Assembly: GCA_018700655.1 (NCBI GenBank)
Contig: JABIUG010000063.1
Location: 1 to 9,348, forward strand
Reading direction: 5' to 3'
Origin: Rhodospirillaceae bacterium
GTDB taxonomy: Bacteria; Pseudomonadota; Alphaproteobacteria; SP197
Length of the DNA stretch: 9,348 nucleotides
Positions within the stretch are counted from its first letter, which is position 1. Every line of letters starts with the position of its first letter. The position numbers and the translations under genes are program-made. The notes beneath the pieces were generated by a model. It saw only the letters and a program-made list of their open reading frames with translations. It searched no databases and was not told the origin of the DNA. Of this stretch, positions 1 to 6,985 are shown piece by piece.

Positions 1-885
1 ATGGATCGCGAGTGGCTGTGGACACGTTGCAGGTATCTTGCGACCTGCCTCAGGCTCACGCCCCAGGCTTGGGCGCCGGTCGATGTCGCATTGTGGGACC
101 TCGCCGGCAAGGCTGCCGGCCTTCCTGTCTATCAATTGCTGGGTGCGCAGCGTCGTTCGGTCCCTGCATATGTGACCTATGCGACAAAGTATGATTCGCC
201 GGAAGGGTTTGTTGCCGAGGCCGAGGAGTCCGTTGCGCTGGGATTTCGTGCCTACAAGATTCATCCAGGAGCGCTGAGCGCCGACGACGTTGTGGCGATG
301 GCCGGTCTGGTGCGAAAGGCCGTGGGCGATGATGTCGACCTCATGCTTGATCCCAACTGCGGTTATGATTTCCGTACCGCGCTGAAGGTCGGCTTCGCTC
401 TCGACGATGCAGGCTTTCACTGGTTCGAGGACCCTGTTCCCCATCTCGATGGCGACGCCATCACCGAACTGAGCCGACGCCTGACCACACCGCTTTCGAT
501 GACGGATCAGGCGCCAGATCAGTTCTCTACCACCGCGCAGTTTATTCGCCACAACAGCGTCCGGCTGCCCAGAGGGTCGGCATTGCATCTGGGGATTACC
601 GGGTTGCGCAAGTTGTGTTCGCTTGCCGAGGGGTTCGGGCTCAACTGCGAGCTCGGCTTGGCCGGCAACGCCTTGCTCAACGCCGCAAACCTTCACGTCA
701 TGCTGTCGGTCTCGAATTGCGATTATCTGGAGTATCTGCTCCCGGCCGATGTCGAGCGCTTTGCGCTGACCTCCTACGGCACGCCGGATTCCAGCGGTAA
801 CATGTTCGCGCCCGACGTGCCGGGACTGGGGTTCGAACTGGACGAGGACTGGATTGCGGCCCACCGGATAGCAAGCCTCGAGTGA
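1..885 (+). CDS. Enolase-superfamily protein (mandelate racemase/muconate lactonizing type), 5' truncated by window edge
   Basis: The frame is open from base 1 to TGA at 883-885. The first residues already sit in the late capping domain, so roughly the first 90-100 residues of a normal ~390-residue member are missing; the ATG at base 1 is probably internal. Visible family signatures are APVDVALWDLAGKAAGLP (25-42), a K-x-H variant of the catalytic KxK motif (K86, H88), and metal-ligand motifs LDPN (D117) and WFEDP (E143). D169 in SMTDQ is a candidate third ligand. The C-terminal barrel part shows GITGLRKL and NLHV. Members abstract a proton alpha to a carboxylate, often dehydrating or racemising sugar acids. 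The expected His/Asp base dyad is not evident: residue 188 is R where an Asp is expected, and CELG (216-219) lacks the usual His. Substrate cannot be assigned. It converges on the AKR gene, leaving a 32-nt gap. Confidence 0.85.
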   Translation: MDREWLWTRCRYLATCLRLTPQAWAPVDVALWDLAGKAAGLPVYQLLGAQRRSVPAYVTYATKYDSPEGFVAEAEESVALGFRAYKIHPGALSADDVVAMAGLVRKAVGDDVDLMLDPNCGYDFRTALKVGFALDDAGFHWFEDPVPHLDGDAITELSRRLTTPLSMTDQAPDQFSTTAQFIRHNSVRLPRGSALHLGITGLRKLCSLAEGFGLNCELGLAGNALLNAANLHVMLSVSNCDYLEYLLPADVERFALTSYGTPDSSGNMFAPDVPGLGFELDEDWIAAHRIASLE

Positions 886-889
886 GCCA

Positions 890-903
890 CTCTATGGATA
901 GAG
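890..903. terminator. Short palindrome between convergent genes (weak bidirectional terminator candidate)
   Basis: CTCTAT-GG-ATAGAG is a perfect inverted repeat centred in the 32-nt gap between the two convergent stop codons. As RNA it would form at best a 5-bp stem with a TGGA loop, with no T-run following on either strand. A terminator role is suggested only by position. Confidence 0.25.
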
Positions 904-917
904 CAATGGCCTGCTGA

Positions 918-1949
918 TCAATCCGTGAGACCGCGCGGCGTCGCGGCATCGTCGGCCAGCAACCCCACCGCCCACAAATCCTGCCACATCAAATCCGGAA
1001 TCAGGTGCTCCATCAGAATCGTGTTGGTCCTGACTTCATCGGGTGAGCGCATGCCCGGAATGACCGCGGCCACAGCCGCATGGCCGAACGGAAACTGGAG
1101 CGCGGCGGCAGCAAGCGGCACGCCGTGGCGCCGGCACACCGCATCGATCCGGCGGACCCGGTCCAGGATTGCGGGCCCGGCAGGCAGGTAGTCGTACATG
1201 GCGTTGCCCTCGGGCCCCGCCGCAAGAATGCCGCTGTTGAAGGGACCACCGATGACGACGGAGATGCCGCGGCGCAGACACATGGGCAGGAAGGACTGCG
1301 CAGCTTCCTGCTCCAACAGCGTGTAGCGCCCGGCCAGAAGGATAACGTCGGGATCGGTCAACGCCGCAAGACGTTCGGCGGTCCGCCAGTCGTTGATGCC
1401 AAATCCGATGGCGCCGAGCACGCCGTCAGCCCTGAGCCCGGCAAGCACCGGCCAGGCGCATTCCACAGCCTGGGCAAAGAAGCCTTCAAAGGCTCCGGTG
1501 TCGGTGTGCACGGTCGGGCAGACATCGTGGATGAGTGCGACGTCGATCCTGTCCAACTTGAGCCGCGCCATGCTGTCGGCAAGGGAACGACGCACGCCGG
1601 CGGCGGAGTAGTCGTAGCGGTAGCCGATGTCGGGCGGCACGGAGAACAGAGCATCGCCATCCTGGGGCAGACCCTCTCCCAGAATGCGGCCGATCTTTGT
1701 GGAGATAGTGAAGCGCGACCGCTCGACACCGGCAAGCGCTGCGCCAAGCCGGTGTTCACTCAGGCCATAGCCATAATAGGGTGCGGTGTCGAAGAATCGG
1801 ATACCGGTGTCGAGCGCCGTCCCGACCGCCTCGATCGCATCATCCCGGGAAACTGCGTCGAACACATTGCCGATGGCGGCAGAACCGAACCCCAGGCGGG
1901 TCACCTCGACCCCAGTGCCGTCCAGGTTATGGCTGTCCAGAGTTTGCAC
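918..1949 (-). CDS. Aldo/keto reductase, D-threo-aldose / L-fucose / pyridoxal 4-dehydrogenase group
   Basis: This is a complete 343-residue AKR with a GTG start. An in-frame TAA two codons upstream rules out an earlier start, and the ribosome-binding site is weak. The family start LGFGSAAIGN (19-28) is present, as is the catalytic tetrad: D54 in FDTAPYYGYG, Y59, K85 in STKIG and H141 in ALIHD. Cofactor-binding motifs follow at GGPFNSGIL (234-242) and PGMRSPDEV (299-307, approximate). This group usually oxidises aldoses or aldehydes at C1 with NAD(P)+ in the cytosol. The exact substrate (L-fucose, L-galactose, D-threo-aldose or pyridoxal) cannot be told from sequence alone. The enolase-fold neighbour would suit a sugar-to-sugar-acid route, but the two genes are convergent and not co-transcribed. 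It diverges from the oxygenase gene across a 209-nt region. Confidence 0.9.
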   Translation of the reverse strand: MQTLDSHNLDGTGVEVTRLGFGSAAIGNVFDAVSRDDAIEAVGTALDTGIRFFDTAPYYGYGLSEHRLGAALAGVERSRFTISTKIGRILGEGLPQDGDALFSVPPDIGYRYDYSAAGVRRSLADSMARLKLDRIDVALIHDVCPTVHTDTGAFEGFFAQAVECAWPVLAGLRADGVLGAIGFGINDWRTAERLAALTDPDVILLAGRYTLLEQEAAQSFLPMCLRRGISVVIGGPFNSGILAAGPEGNAMYDYLPAGPAILDRVRRIDAVCRRHGVPLAAAALQFPFGHAAVAAVIPGMRSPDEVRTNTILMEHLIPDLMWQDLWAVGLLADDAATPRGLTD

Positions 1950-2158
1950 GATTTACCCAGCTGGTTGGTACATGCATAAACCGTAGCAGCAGGGTGCCAT
2001 GACGGCGAGACGGGGCAAATGTGCTTCAAACCTGACCGGCGGTGCGCAAACGTGGAGCTGCACCCTCCCGTTGGTTGGGTGTGACCGCCAAACATGATCC
2101 GCTCTAGGAAGTACAAGCTCCGTGTGCCACGATTGATCGTGCTTGAACGGGGCATGCC
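1950..2158. promoter_or_regulatory. Divergent promoter/control region between the AKR and CmcJ-like genes
   Basis: This 209-nt gap separates divergent starts and must hold both promoters if the genes are not read from further away. No convincing sigma-70 -35/-10 pair is visible on either strand. Notable elements are a palindrome at 2128-2141 (separate entry) and an imperfect GTGGAGCTGCAC dyad near 2052. No further coding region is seen. Confidence 0.5.
2128..2141. promoter_or_regulatory. Perfect palindrome, candidate operator
   Basis: CACGAT-TG-ATCGTG has 6-bp arms and a 2-bp spacer. It ends 17 nt upstream of the oxygenase ATG, inside the divergent control region. The size and position suit a dimeric HTH repressor or activator site, but no cognate regulator is encoded in the window except a broken LysR. 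The function is inferred. Confidence 0.4.
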
Positions 2159-3427
2159 ATGAACCATTCCAAAGACATCACCCATAGCGCTGCAATGGCG
2201 GCGTCGTCGGGCTATGTGCCTTCTCTTCAGCGCACCAAGGGACAGCCGCCTCCGATCGCTGCGAACGGCGGGTTGTCCTACATGTCCTTTGAACGGGACG
2301 GCGATGCCGGATCCGCCGCGGCGATCGAGGCCGCGCTCGAACAGATCGACGAGGGCAAGGTTCAGGCGTTTGCCGCAAAGCTCGATAACGCACCACCCGG
2401 TCCGATCGAGACCGAGTGGGGACCGGGATTTCGCGACTACGACGAGTGCGTCGAATTCATCCGCGAGAACAACATGGAAGCGCCGGAAGGCGGCGTGGTG
2501 CTCCCCCTGCGTTACACGGCACTCGAGTTGCCGTCCTATGTCGTCGTCTCGTCCCATGCGCTGTGGCAGGACCCCGCGCGCCAGGCCGAAGCCGAGCTGT
2601 TGCGCCAGGGCGAAACCGACCTCTCCCAGCGATGCCTCTATTTCCCGCATGTCCTGCGTGACGCGCGACGGATCGAGGACGACCACCCCGGCCTCTCGCC
2701 CGAGAGCCCGGAATGCATGGACAAGTTTGGTGTCGCGCTGGCCCATCACGAGTCCCGCTGCGAGAATTTCTATGACTCGCAAGAGGTCGAACGGGTGTTC
2801 TATCCGGAGATGGAAAAACTACTGCTGGAGTTTTTCCCCGACGCGACCGATGCCCTCGTCTACAACCATGATGTCTTCGACAAGGATTACCAGGGCGACC
2901 GCTCGGAAGATCAGGACAACAAAAACCCCGGCGTGAACAGCAACTACGTCAACCTCGTGCACAACGATCTCAACGACAACAGTGGCCGCGTGCGCTGTCG
3001 CGAACTGCTGATCCAGAACCTGCGGAACTTCGGTCGCACACTGCACTACACGGCCGATGAAGCAGACGCGAAGATGTCGCGGAGGTTTTTGTCGATCAAT
3101 CTCGCCAAACCGATGGAGACCGTGGAGCAATACCCCTTCGTTCTCTGCGCCTGGCCTTCCTTCGCAGAACAGCCCTATATCAACAACTATCGGATCTATG
3201 ACGACCGCGTCGGCGAGACGACCCGTTACACCTACCGTCCTGAGCACGAGTGGTACTGGATTCCCCAGCAGACGCCGACCGAGGTCTCGTTGTTGAAGTG
3301 CTACGATTCGATCACCGACGGCTCGGTATCACGCTGGTCGTTTCATTCGGCGTGCACCGACCCGACAGCACCCGCTGACGCACGTTGCCGCAGGAACGTC
3401 GTGGTTCGGTCGTTTGTGTTCTTCTAG
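2159..3427 (+). CDS. CmcJ/NvfI/AsaB-like hydroxylase/desaturase (putative Fe(II)/2-oxoglutarate oxygenase)
   Basis: This is a complete 422-residue protein. An in-frame TGA five codons upstream fixes the earliest possible start at the ATG of 2159; the ribosome-binding site is weak. The second half matches the CmcJ/NvfI/AsaB/GA4-desaturase family pattern: FYDSQEVERVFYPEMEKLL (204-222), VYNHDVF (234-240), the metal-binding HxD as VHNDL (H268, D270), then EHEWYWIP (362-369), LLKCYDS (378-384), WSFHSACTDP (H396 as distal ligand) and a C-terminal arginine-rich strand RRNVVVRSFVFF in which an Arg would bind 2-oxoglutarate. Known relatives act in cephamycin (CmcJ) and fungal meroterpenoid, gibberellin and cercosporin-type pathways. 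The first ~110 residues are a less conserved extension. The N-W-R-P-I stretch of typical members reads INLAKPME here, so it is a divergent member. A GST follows after 24 nt, probably in the same transcript. Substrate unknown. Confidence 0.78.
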   Translation: MNHSKDITHSAAMAASSGYVPSLQRTKGQPPPIAANGGLSYMSFERDGDAGSAAAIEAALEQIDEGKVQAFAAKLDNAPPGPIETEWGPGFRDYDECVEFIRENNMEAPEGGVVLPLRYTALELPSYVVVSSHALWQDPARQAEAELLRQGETDLSQRCLYFPHVLRDARRIEDDHPGLSPESPECMDKFGVALAHHESRCENFYDSQEVERVFYPEMEKLLLEFFPDATDALVYNHDVFDKDYQGDRSEDQDNKNPGVNSNYVNLVHNDLNDNSGRVRCRELLIQNLRNFGRTLHYTADEADAKMSRRFLSINLAKPMETVEQYPFVLCAWPSFAEQPYINNYRIYDDRVGETTRYTYRPEHEWYWIPQQTPTEVSLLKCYDSITDGSVSRWSFHSACTDPTAPADARCRRNVVVRSFVFF

Positions 3428-3451
3428 AACCGAGCCACTCCGGGCGCCGCG

Positions 3452-4120
3452 ATGATTAAGCTGTTCAACAGTCCCACTTCCACCTCCATGTCGGCGCACG
3501 CCGCGCTGGAGGAAATCGGATGCGATTATGAGAGCCGTTGGGTCGACATCAGCATCCCGCTTGAGCAGCGCGACCCCGAGTTTCAGGCGCTGACGCCCCA
3601 TGGCGCGGTCCCCGTTCTGGTCGATGACGACGGCACTGTGGTCTTTGAGGGAACGGCGGTTCTTCTCTATCTGGCCGACCGTTTTCCCAGCGCACAACTG
3701 GGTCCGGCCGTTGGTGATCCCAAACGAGGCGACTTCCTGAAGTGGCTGGCCTACATGACGAACACCCACCAGATCGCCATGCAGATCTACTTCATGCCCG
3801 ACAGATTCACGACCTCAGCCAGCGGGCACGACGACATCACGGCCAAGGGCATCGAGCGGCTTGACGAAAGCTGGCGCCTGATCGACGCGACCTGTGCCGC
3901 TCCGGGGCCATACCTGCTTGGCGAGACCTTCAGCGTCTGTGATCTGCACCTGCAGATGTTGACGCTATGGCACCGGGATAGCGCTGCCATGCGCGCCCGC
4001 TACCCCCATGTGAAACGTTGCGCGGAGCTGGTCGAACAACGCCCGGCCGTGCAGCGCATCATGAAAGACCATGGACCCGACTGGGACGCCCACTACCCGG
4101 ATTTCCCGGGACCTCCCTGA
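3452..4120 (+). CDS. Glutathione S-transferase family protein
   Basis: This is a complete 222-residue GST of normal length. The N-terminal thioredoxin fold (1-80) has NSPTSTSMSAHAAL, where S10 or S12 is the likely glutathione-activating residue. GAVPVLVDDDGTVVFEGTAVLLYLAD (51-76) carries the cis-Pro at P54 and the gamma-glutamyl contact E67; the usual E-S pair is E-G here. The helical C-terminal domain contains the N-capping box FSVCDL (160-165). It is cytosolic and would conjugate or transfer glutathione. It lacks the SSC motif of zeta-class maleylpyruvate isomerases and looks more beta/general class, so it should not be assumed to be the isomerase partner of the FAH enzyme downstream. It starts 24 nt after the oxygenase with no clear Shine-Dalgarno. 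Its last 28 nt overlap the end of the LysR remnant on the other strand. Confidence 0.88.
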   Translation: MIKLFNSPTSTSMSAHAALEEIGCDYESRWVDISIPLEQRDPEFQALTPHGAVPVLVDDDGTVVFEGTAVLLYLADRFPSAQLGPAVGDPKRGDFLKWLAYMTNTHQIAMQIYFMPDRFTTSASGHDDITAKGIERLDESWRLIDATCAAPGPYLLGETFSVCDLHLQMLTLWHRDSAAMRARYPHVKRCAELVEQRPAVQRIMKDHGPDWDAHYPDFPGPP

Positions 4121-4494
4121 GGCGCATCAACCGCTGCGATAGTTGGGCCGTGATCAGCCGGCAGACGGTTACGGCAATGTTCCTCGAACGCTGAAAGAAT
4201 ACGTGATTTACGCTCCGAGCGCATCGTGATGAGGCCCAGTTCCAGGGGCCGGTGATTCCCCTCGATCGGCACATAACACAGCGGTTTTCCGTCCGGAGCG
4301 TGCCAATCCATGTTGGGTGCGTTCATGAGACCGTAACCAAAGCCGTTCGCCACCATCGAGCACACCATGGGAAGGTCGGGTGTACGCTCGGCGATAAAGG
4401 GACGCAGACCGGCGGCTTCGAAGAGCGACAGAAAGTACTCTCGACTGATCGGGAGATCGAGAAGCAGCCTGCAGCAGGGCCGACAGGCCCCCGC
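4093..4494 (-). pseudogene. LysR-type regulator remnant (C-terminal part of effector domain)
   Basis: Reading the minus strand from a TAG at 4495-4497 to the TAG at 4093-4095 gives a continuous frame. From about 4470 downward it reads like the end of a LysR effector-binding domain: LLLDLPISREYF, then LFEAAGLRPFIAERT, MVCSMVANGFGYGLMN, PDGKPLCYVPIEG, RPLELGLITM and a final AFEEHCR helix. The DNA-binding HTH and first effector subdomain are absent, so only ~110 of ~300 residues remain. An ATG at 4368 could give a 91-residue product, but this would be a domain fragment. The frame loses LysR character at ~4468-4490, where the sequence switches to the plus-strand gene end. It overlaps the GST 3' end by 28 nt. 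Such regulators usually control a divergent neighbour, here probably the plus-strand gene of which only the tail survives. Confidence 0.75.
4477..4490. repeat. Short inverted repeat at the LysR / plus-strand gene junction
   Basis: GGGCC-GACA-GGCCC forms a perfect 5-bp stem with a 4-nt loop. It lies exactly in the interval where LysR homology stops and the opposite-strand remnant begins. It may mark a deletion or recombination breakpoint, or be chance in GC-rich DNA. Confidence 0.35.
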
Positions 4495-4579
4495 CTATGA
4501 CGGCGGCCGCTTCTCTCCCTACTGGGATGGCGGTACGGTGCATCTGGCCAGTCTGGTCGAAGCAGCCATGAAGGCCTGA
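4484..4579 (+). pseudogene. 3' end of an unidentified plus-strand gene (start and body missing)
   Basis: The plus frame ending in TGA at 4577-4579 reads YDGGRFSPYWDGGTVHL followed by ASLVEAAMKA, which looks like a genuine protein C-terminus ending in an amphipathic helix. To the left the same frame runs into the antisense of the LysR remnant, so no start or body of the gene is present. The family is not recognised. It lies 53 nt upstream of the FAH start in the same direction, so it was probably the first gene of the FAH operon and the divergent target of the LysR. The coding nature rests on reading only; low complexity or chance cannot be excluded for such a short piece. Confidence 0.45.
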
Positions 4580-4618
4580 AGCCCGCACCGAATCCGTGCC
4601 TTACCAACTCGATCCGTC

Positions 4619-4624
4619 AGGAAA
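4619..4624 (+). promoter_or_regulatory. Ribosome-binding site of the FAH gene
   Basis: AGGAAA lies 8 nt before the ATG at 4633, a good Shine-Dalgarno match that supports this start. Confidence 0.6.
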
Positions 4625-4632
4625 CCTGCACC

Positions 4633-5319
4633 ATGTCCTTTGCCGTTCCTCCCTTGTCACCTGTCAGCATCGAAATCGCTGACAGCACGGACTGTTTCCC
4701 GGTCGCCCGTGCCTTCTGCATCGGCCGCAATTACGCCGAACACTCCATAGAAATGGGCGGCAACCCGGATCGTGAAGAGCCGTTTTTCTTCATGAAACCA
4801 GCGACGGCTATCATTCCGGGCGGCGGCACCCTGCCCTACCCCTCAGCAACGAGCGAGCTCCATCACGAGGTCGAACTGGTCGTCGCGCTGCACAAGGGCG
4901 GGCGCGACATCAAGGTCGCTGATGCCAGCAGCCATATCTTTGGTTACGCCGCCGGTCTCGACATGACACGCCGTGATCTCCAGGCCGCGGCCAAGAAAGC
5001 GGGACGTCCCTGGGACATGGCCAAGGGCTTCGATGCTTCCGGCCCCGTCGGTGTGCTGGTGCCGGCCGCAGCAAGCAGCCATGTCACCTATGCCGCGATC
5101 GAACTCACGATCAACGGAGAGACGCGCCAGAAAGGCAATGTCAACCAGATGATATGGAAGACAGATGAAGCCATCGCCTACCTCTCGGGCCTGGTCGAAC
5201 TGATGGCCGGCGACATCATCTTCACCGGCACCCCCGCCGGCGTCGGTCCGGTCGAACGCGGCGACACGCTTCACGCCACCATCGCCGGACTGCCGGATAT
5301 GACCTGCCGCGTGAGTTGA
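4633..5319 (+). CDS. Fumarylacetoacetate-hydrolase-family protein, fumarylpyruvate hydrolase-like
   Basis: This is a complete 228-residue single-domain FAH protein. Visible motifs are FCIGRNYAEH (28-37, lid/catalytic His region), PFFFMKP (50-56), LHHEVELVVAL (76-86; E79 and E81 are metal ligands), YAAGLDMTRRDLQ (105-117; D110 third ligand), KGFD (131-134), MIWKT (173-177) and the closing IIFTGTPAGVGPV (195-207). The combination GLDMTRRDLQ plus KKAGRPW resembles fumarylpyruvate hydrolases of the gentisate pathway, which split fumarylpyruvate into fumarate and pyruvate with Mg2+ or Mn2+. Acylpyruvase or another beta-diketone hydrolase is the main alternative. No gentisate dioxygenase or zeta GST is in the window. 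The start is supported by AGGAAA. It converges on the HyuA-type gene. It seems intact even though the gene and regulator just upstream are broken, so its expression may now depend on a distant or new promoter. Confidence 0.88.
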   Translation: MSFAVPPLSPVSIEIADSTDCFPVARAFCIGRNYAEHSIEMGGNPDREEPFFFMKPATAIIPGGGTLPYPSATSELHHEVELVVALHKGGRDIKVADASSHIFGYAAGLDMTRRDLQAAAKKAGRPWDMAKGFDASGPVGVLVPAAASSHVTYAAIELTINGETRQKGNVNQMIWKTDEAIAYLSGLVELMAGDIIFTGTPAGVGPVERGDTLHATIAGLPDMTCRVS

Positions 5320-5328
5320 AGGGTAGGC

Positions 5329-5344
5329 CGGTTGGAAGCAACCG
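5329..5344. terminator. Hairpin just after the FAH gene
   Basis: CGGTTG-GAAG-CAACCG is a perfect 6-bp stem with a GAAG tetraloop, beginning 10 nt after the FAH stop. No T-run follows, so it is at best a weak intrinsic terminator or an RNA 3'-end stabiliser. Confidence 0.35.
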
Positions 5345-5394
5345 AACCAAGGCAATGTCGCGACGACCGGTACAGCGACGGCGACTGAAATCTC

Positions 5395-5419
5395 CTGGCC
5401 GCGGTCATGGTCCGGCCAG
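5395..5419. terminator. Second hairpin in the convergent FAH/HyuA gap
   Basis: CTGGCCG and CGGCCAG form a perfect 7-bp stem around an 11-nt loop, between two convergent genes and 31 nt from the HyuA-type stop. Neither side has a clear T-tract. The placement suggests bidirectional termination, but the evidence is only structural. Confidence 0.35.
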
Positions 5420-5449
5420 TGTTCAAATGATGCGGCCTTCTTTCTCGCC

Positions 5450-6985
5450 TCAGGCTGCGATATCTCCCACGACGCGAACACGGGCGCGCAGGGAGTCGCC
5501 GGGCATGTAGGCAAGCGGCAGGTCCTCGACCTCGACGGTCTGGAGGGAATCACGATCCGCGCCGGCCGCCACGGCACGGTCCTCGGCAATCTTGCGCGCC
5601 TCGGCGATGACCGCTTCGCGGCCCATGCCCTGGAAGATCTGATCGCATTCACCCGATATCTGGGCAATGGCAGCACCTACGGCGTTCGCCACGCCTGCAT
5701 GTTCGACATGGATCACCTCGCTGACGCCGGCGATTTTGTCGGGCACCAGGAAGGCGCCGCCACCCACGGCAATGACCGGCACATCCCCGGCTTCGGTCTT
5801 CATCCGGTCAATCGCAACGGCCGCCATTTCATGCATCGCGCCAAGCGCTTCGTTCACCTGGTCCCTGGGAAGATCGGCAACCTTGGCCGCATCGCCCAGA
5901 TCGATCAGTCCGGCCGTGACGGCAATATCGGTCGCCGTCAACTCCTCCCCGCCAAATACGATGCCGCGTTCGAGCAACTGATAACCCGTGCTTTCAGGGC
6001 CAACCTTCAACGGTTCCTGTTGCACCAGGGTGCCGCCGCCCAGGGCGATCGAGAGCAGGTCCGGCATGCGGAACAGTGTGCGCACACCGCCGATCTCGAC
6101 GATGTTGTTGGCCTCTCGCGGGAAACCATTGCGCAACATGCCGACGTCGGTGGTTGTGCCGCCGACATCCACGACCATCGCATCGGTCAGTTTCGACAGA
6201 AAGGCCGCGCCGCGCATGCTGTTGGTCGGTCCCGATGCAAAGCTGAAGACCGGAAACTTCCGCGCCACATCCGCCAACATCACCGTGCCGTCATTCTGCG
6301 TCAGGTAGAGCTGTGCGGTGATACCGCTTGCTTCAATCGCGCGCACAAATGCGTCAGTCGTCGTATAGGCCAGTTCCTGCAGGCTGGCGTTCAACAGCGT
6401 CGCGTTCTCGCGCTCGAGCAAGCCGATACGTCCCAACGTGTGCGAAAGCGTCACGGCAACATCAGGCGCTTCTTCGGCCATGATCTCGGCGGCGCGATCC
6501 TCCAGTTCGCTGCTAAGCGGCGAAAACACGGAAGTGATCCCAACAGCACCAAAACCTGCCTCCTTGATCCGGCGCGCTGCGCTGCGCATGCCGTCCTCGT
6601 CAAAGGGCACCAGAGGACGCCCGTCAAATTCGTGGCCACCCTCCAGCATGAACACTTCACCCAGGACGATCTCGGCAAGATCGGCCGGCCAGTCGATGAA
6701 CGGTTCCAGCGATGCGCTTGAAGGCAGGCAAATGCGAACCGCGGCGACGGGCGAAACATCGCGGCGCTGCGCCACAGCGTTGGTGAAATGGGTCGTACCG
6801 ATCATCACGGCATCGAGCGAACCCGGGTCGGCACCGGTATTCTCGAGCACGCCGTGCAGGGCCTGGCTAATGCCGCTCATCACGTCACGCGTGGTCGGGG
6901 TCTTGATCGAACCCAGGATCGTGTCGTCCTCGACCAGAACAGCATCCGTGTTGGTGCCGCCGACATCGATGCCGATACGTCTCAT
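5450..6985 (-). CDS. Hydantoinase/oxoprolinase family protein, HyuA-type (ATPase half)
   Basis: This complete 511-residue protein has the acetate/hexokinase-like ATP-grasping fold of hydantoinase A/5-oxoprolinase. The first phosphate motif is GIDVGGTNTDAVLV (5-18). It is followed by GTTHFTNAV (63-71), NDGT (231-234), FASGPTNSMRGA (249-260), the second phosphate motif VVDVGGTTTDVG (271-282), ALGGGT (314-319) and AVGGGAFLVP (406-415). At ~510 residues it lacks the C-terminal extension of full HyuA (~700) and belongs to the shorter type usually found beside DUF917 proteins. By family it should couple ATP hydrolysis to opening or activating a lactam, hydantoin or similar ring, in the cytosol; substrate unknown. 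ATG at 6983-6985 overlaps the DUF917 TGA as ATGA, and AGAGGT lies 6 nt upstream, so it is translationally coupled to DUF917. Confidence 0.88.
   Translation of the reverse strand: MRRIGIDVGGTNTDAVLVEDDTILGSIKTPTTRDVMSGISQALHGVLENTGADPGSLDAVMIGTTHFTNAVAQRRDVSPVAAVRICLPSSASLEPFIDWPADLAEIVLGEVFMLEGGHEFDGRPLVPFDEDGMRSAARRIKEAGFGAVGITSVFSPLSSELEDRAAEIMAEEAPDVAVTLSHTLGRIGLLERENATLLNASLQELAYTTTDAFVRAIEASGITAQLYLTQNDGTVMLADVARKFPVFSFASGPTNSMRGAAFLSKLTDAMVVDVGGTTTDVGMLRNGFPREANNIVEIGGVRTLFRMPDLLSIALGGGTLVQQEPLKVGPESTGYQLLERGIVFGGEELTATDIAVTAGLIDLGDAAKVADLPRDQVNEALGAMHEMAAVAIDRMKTEAGDVPVIAVGGGAFLVPDKIAGVSEVIHVEHAGVANAVGAAIAQISGECDQIFQGMGREAVIAEARKIAEDRAVAAGADRDSLQTVEVEDLPLAYMPGDSLRARVRVVGDIAA

Noticed and set aside
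1080..1979. Plus-strand frame of 299 codons opposite the AKR
   Set aside because: Exact antisense of a gene with an intact catalytic tetrad; no recognisable motif.
1901..2782. Long minus-strand frame of 293 codons across the divergent region and the oxygenase gene
   Set aside because: It is antisense to the well-supported oxygenase and shares the AKR start in a different frame; the translation shows no family motif. High GC makes such shadows common.
3452..4120. GST as maleylpyruvate isomerase partner of the FAH enzyme
   Set aside because: The zeta-class SSC signature is absent, and the GST belongs with the upstream oxygenase, separated from FAH by two gene remnants.
5699..6721. Plus-strand frame of 340 codons opposite the HyuA-type gene
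   Set aside because: Antisense shadow with His/Arg/Gln-rich composition; the minus-strand gene has all expected family motifs.
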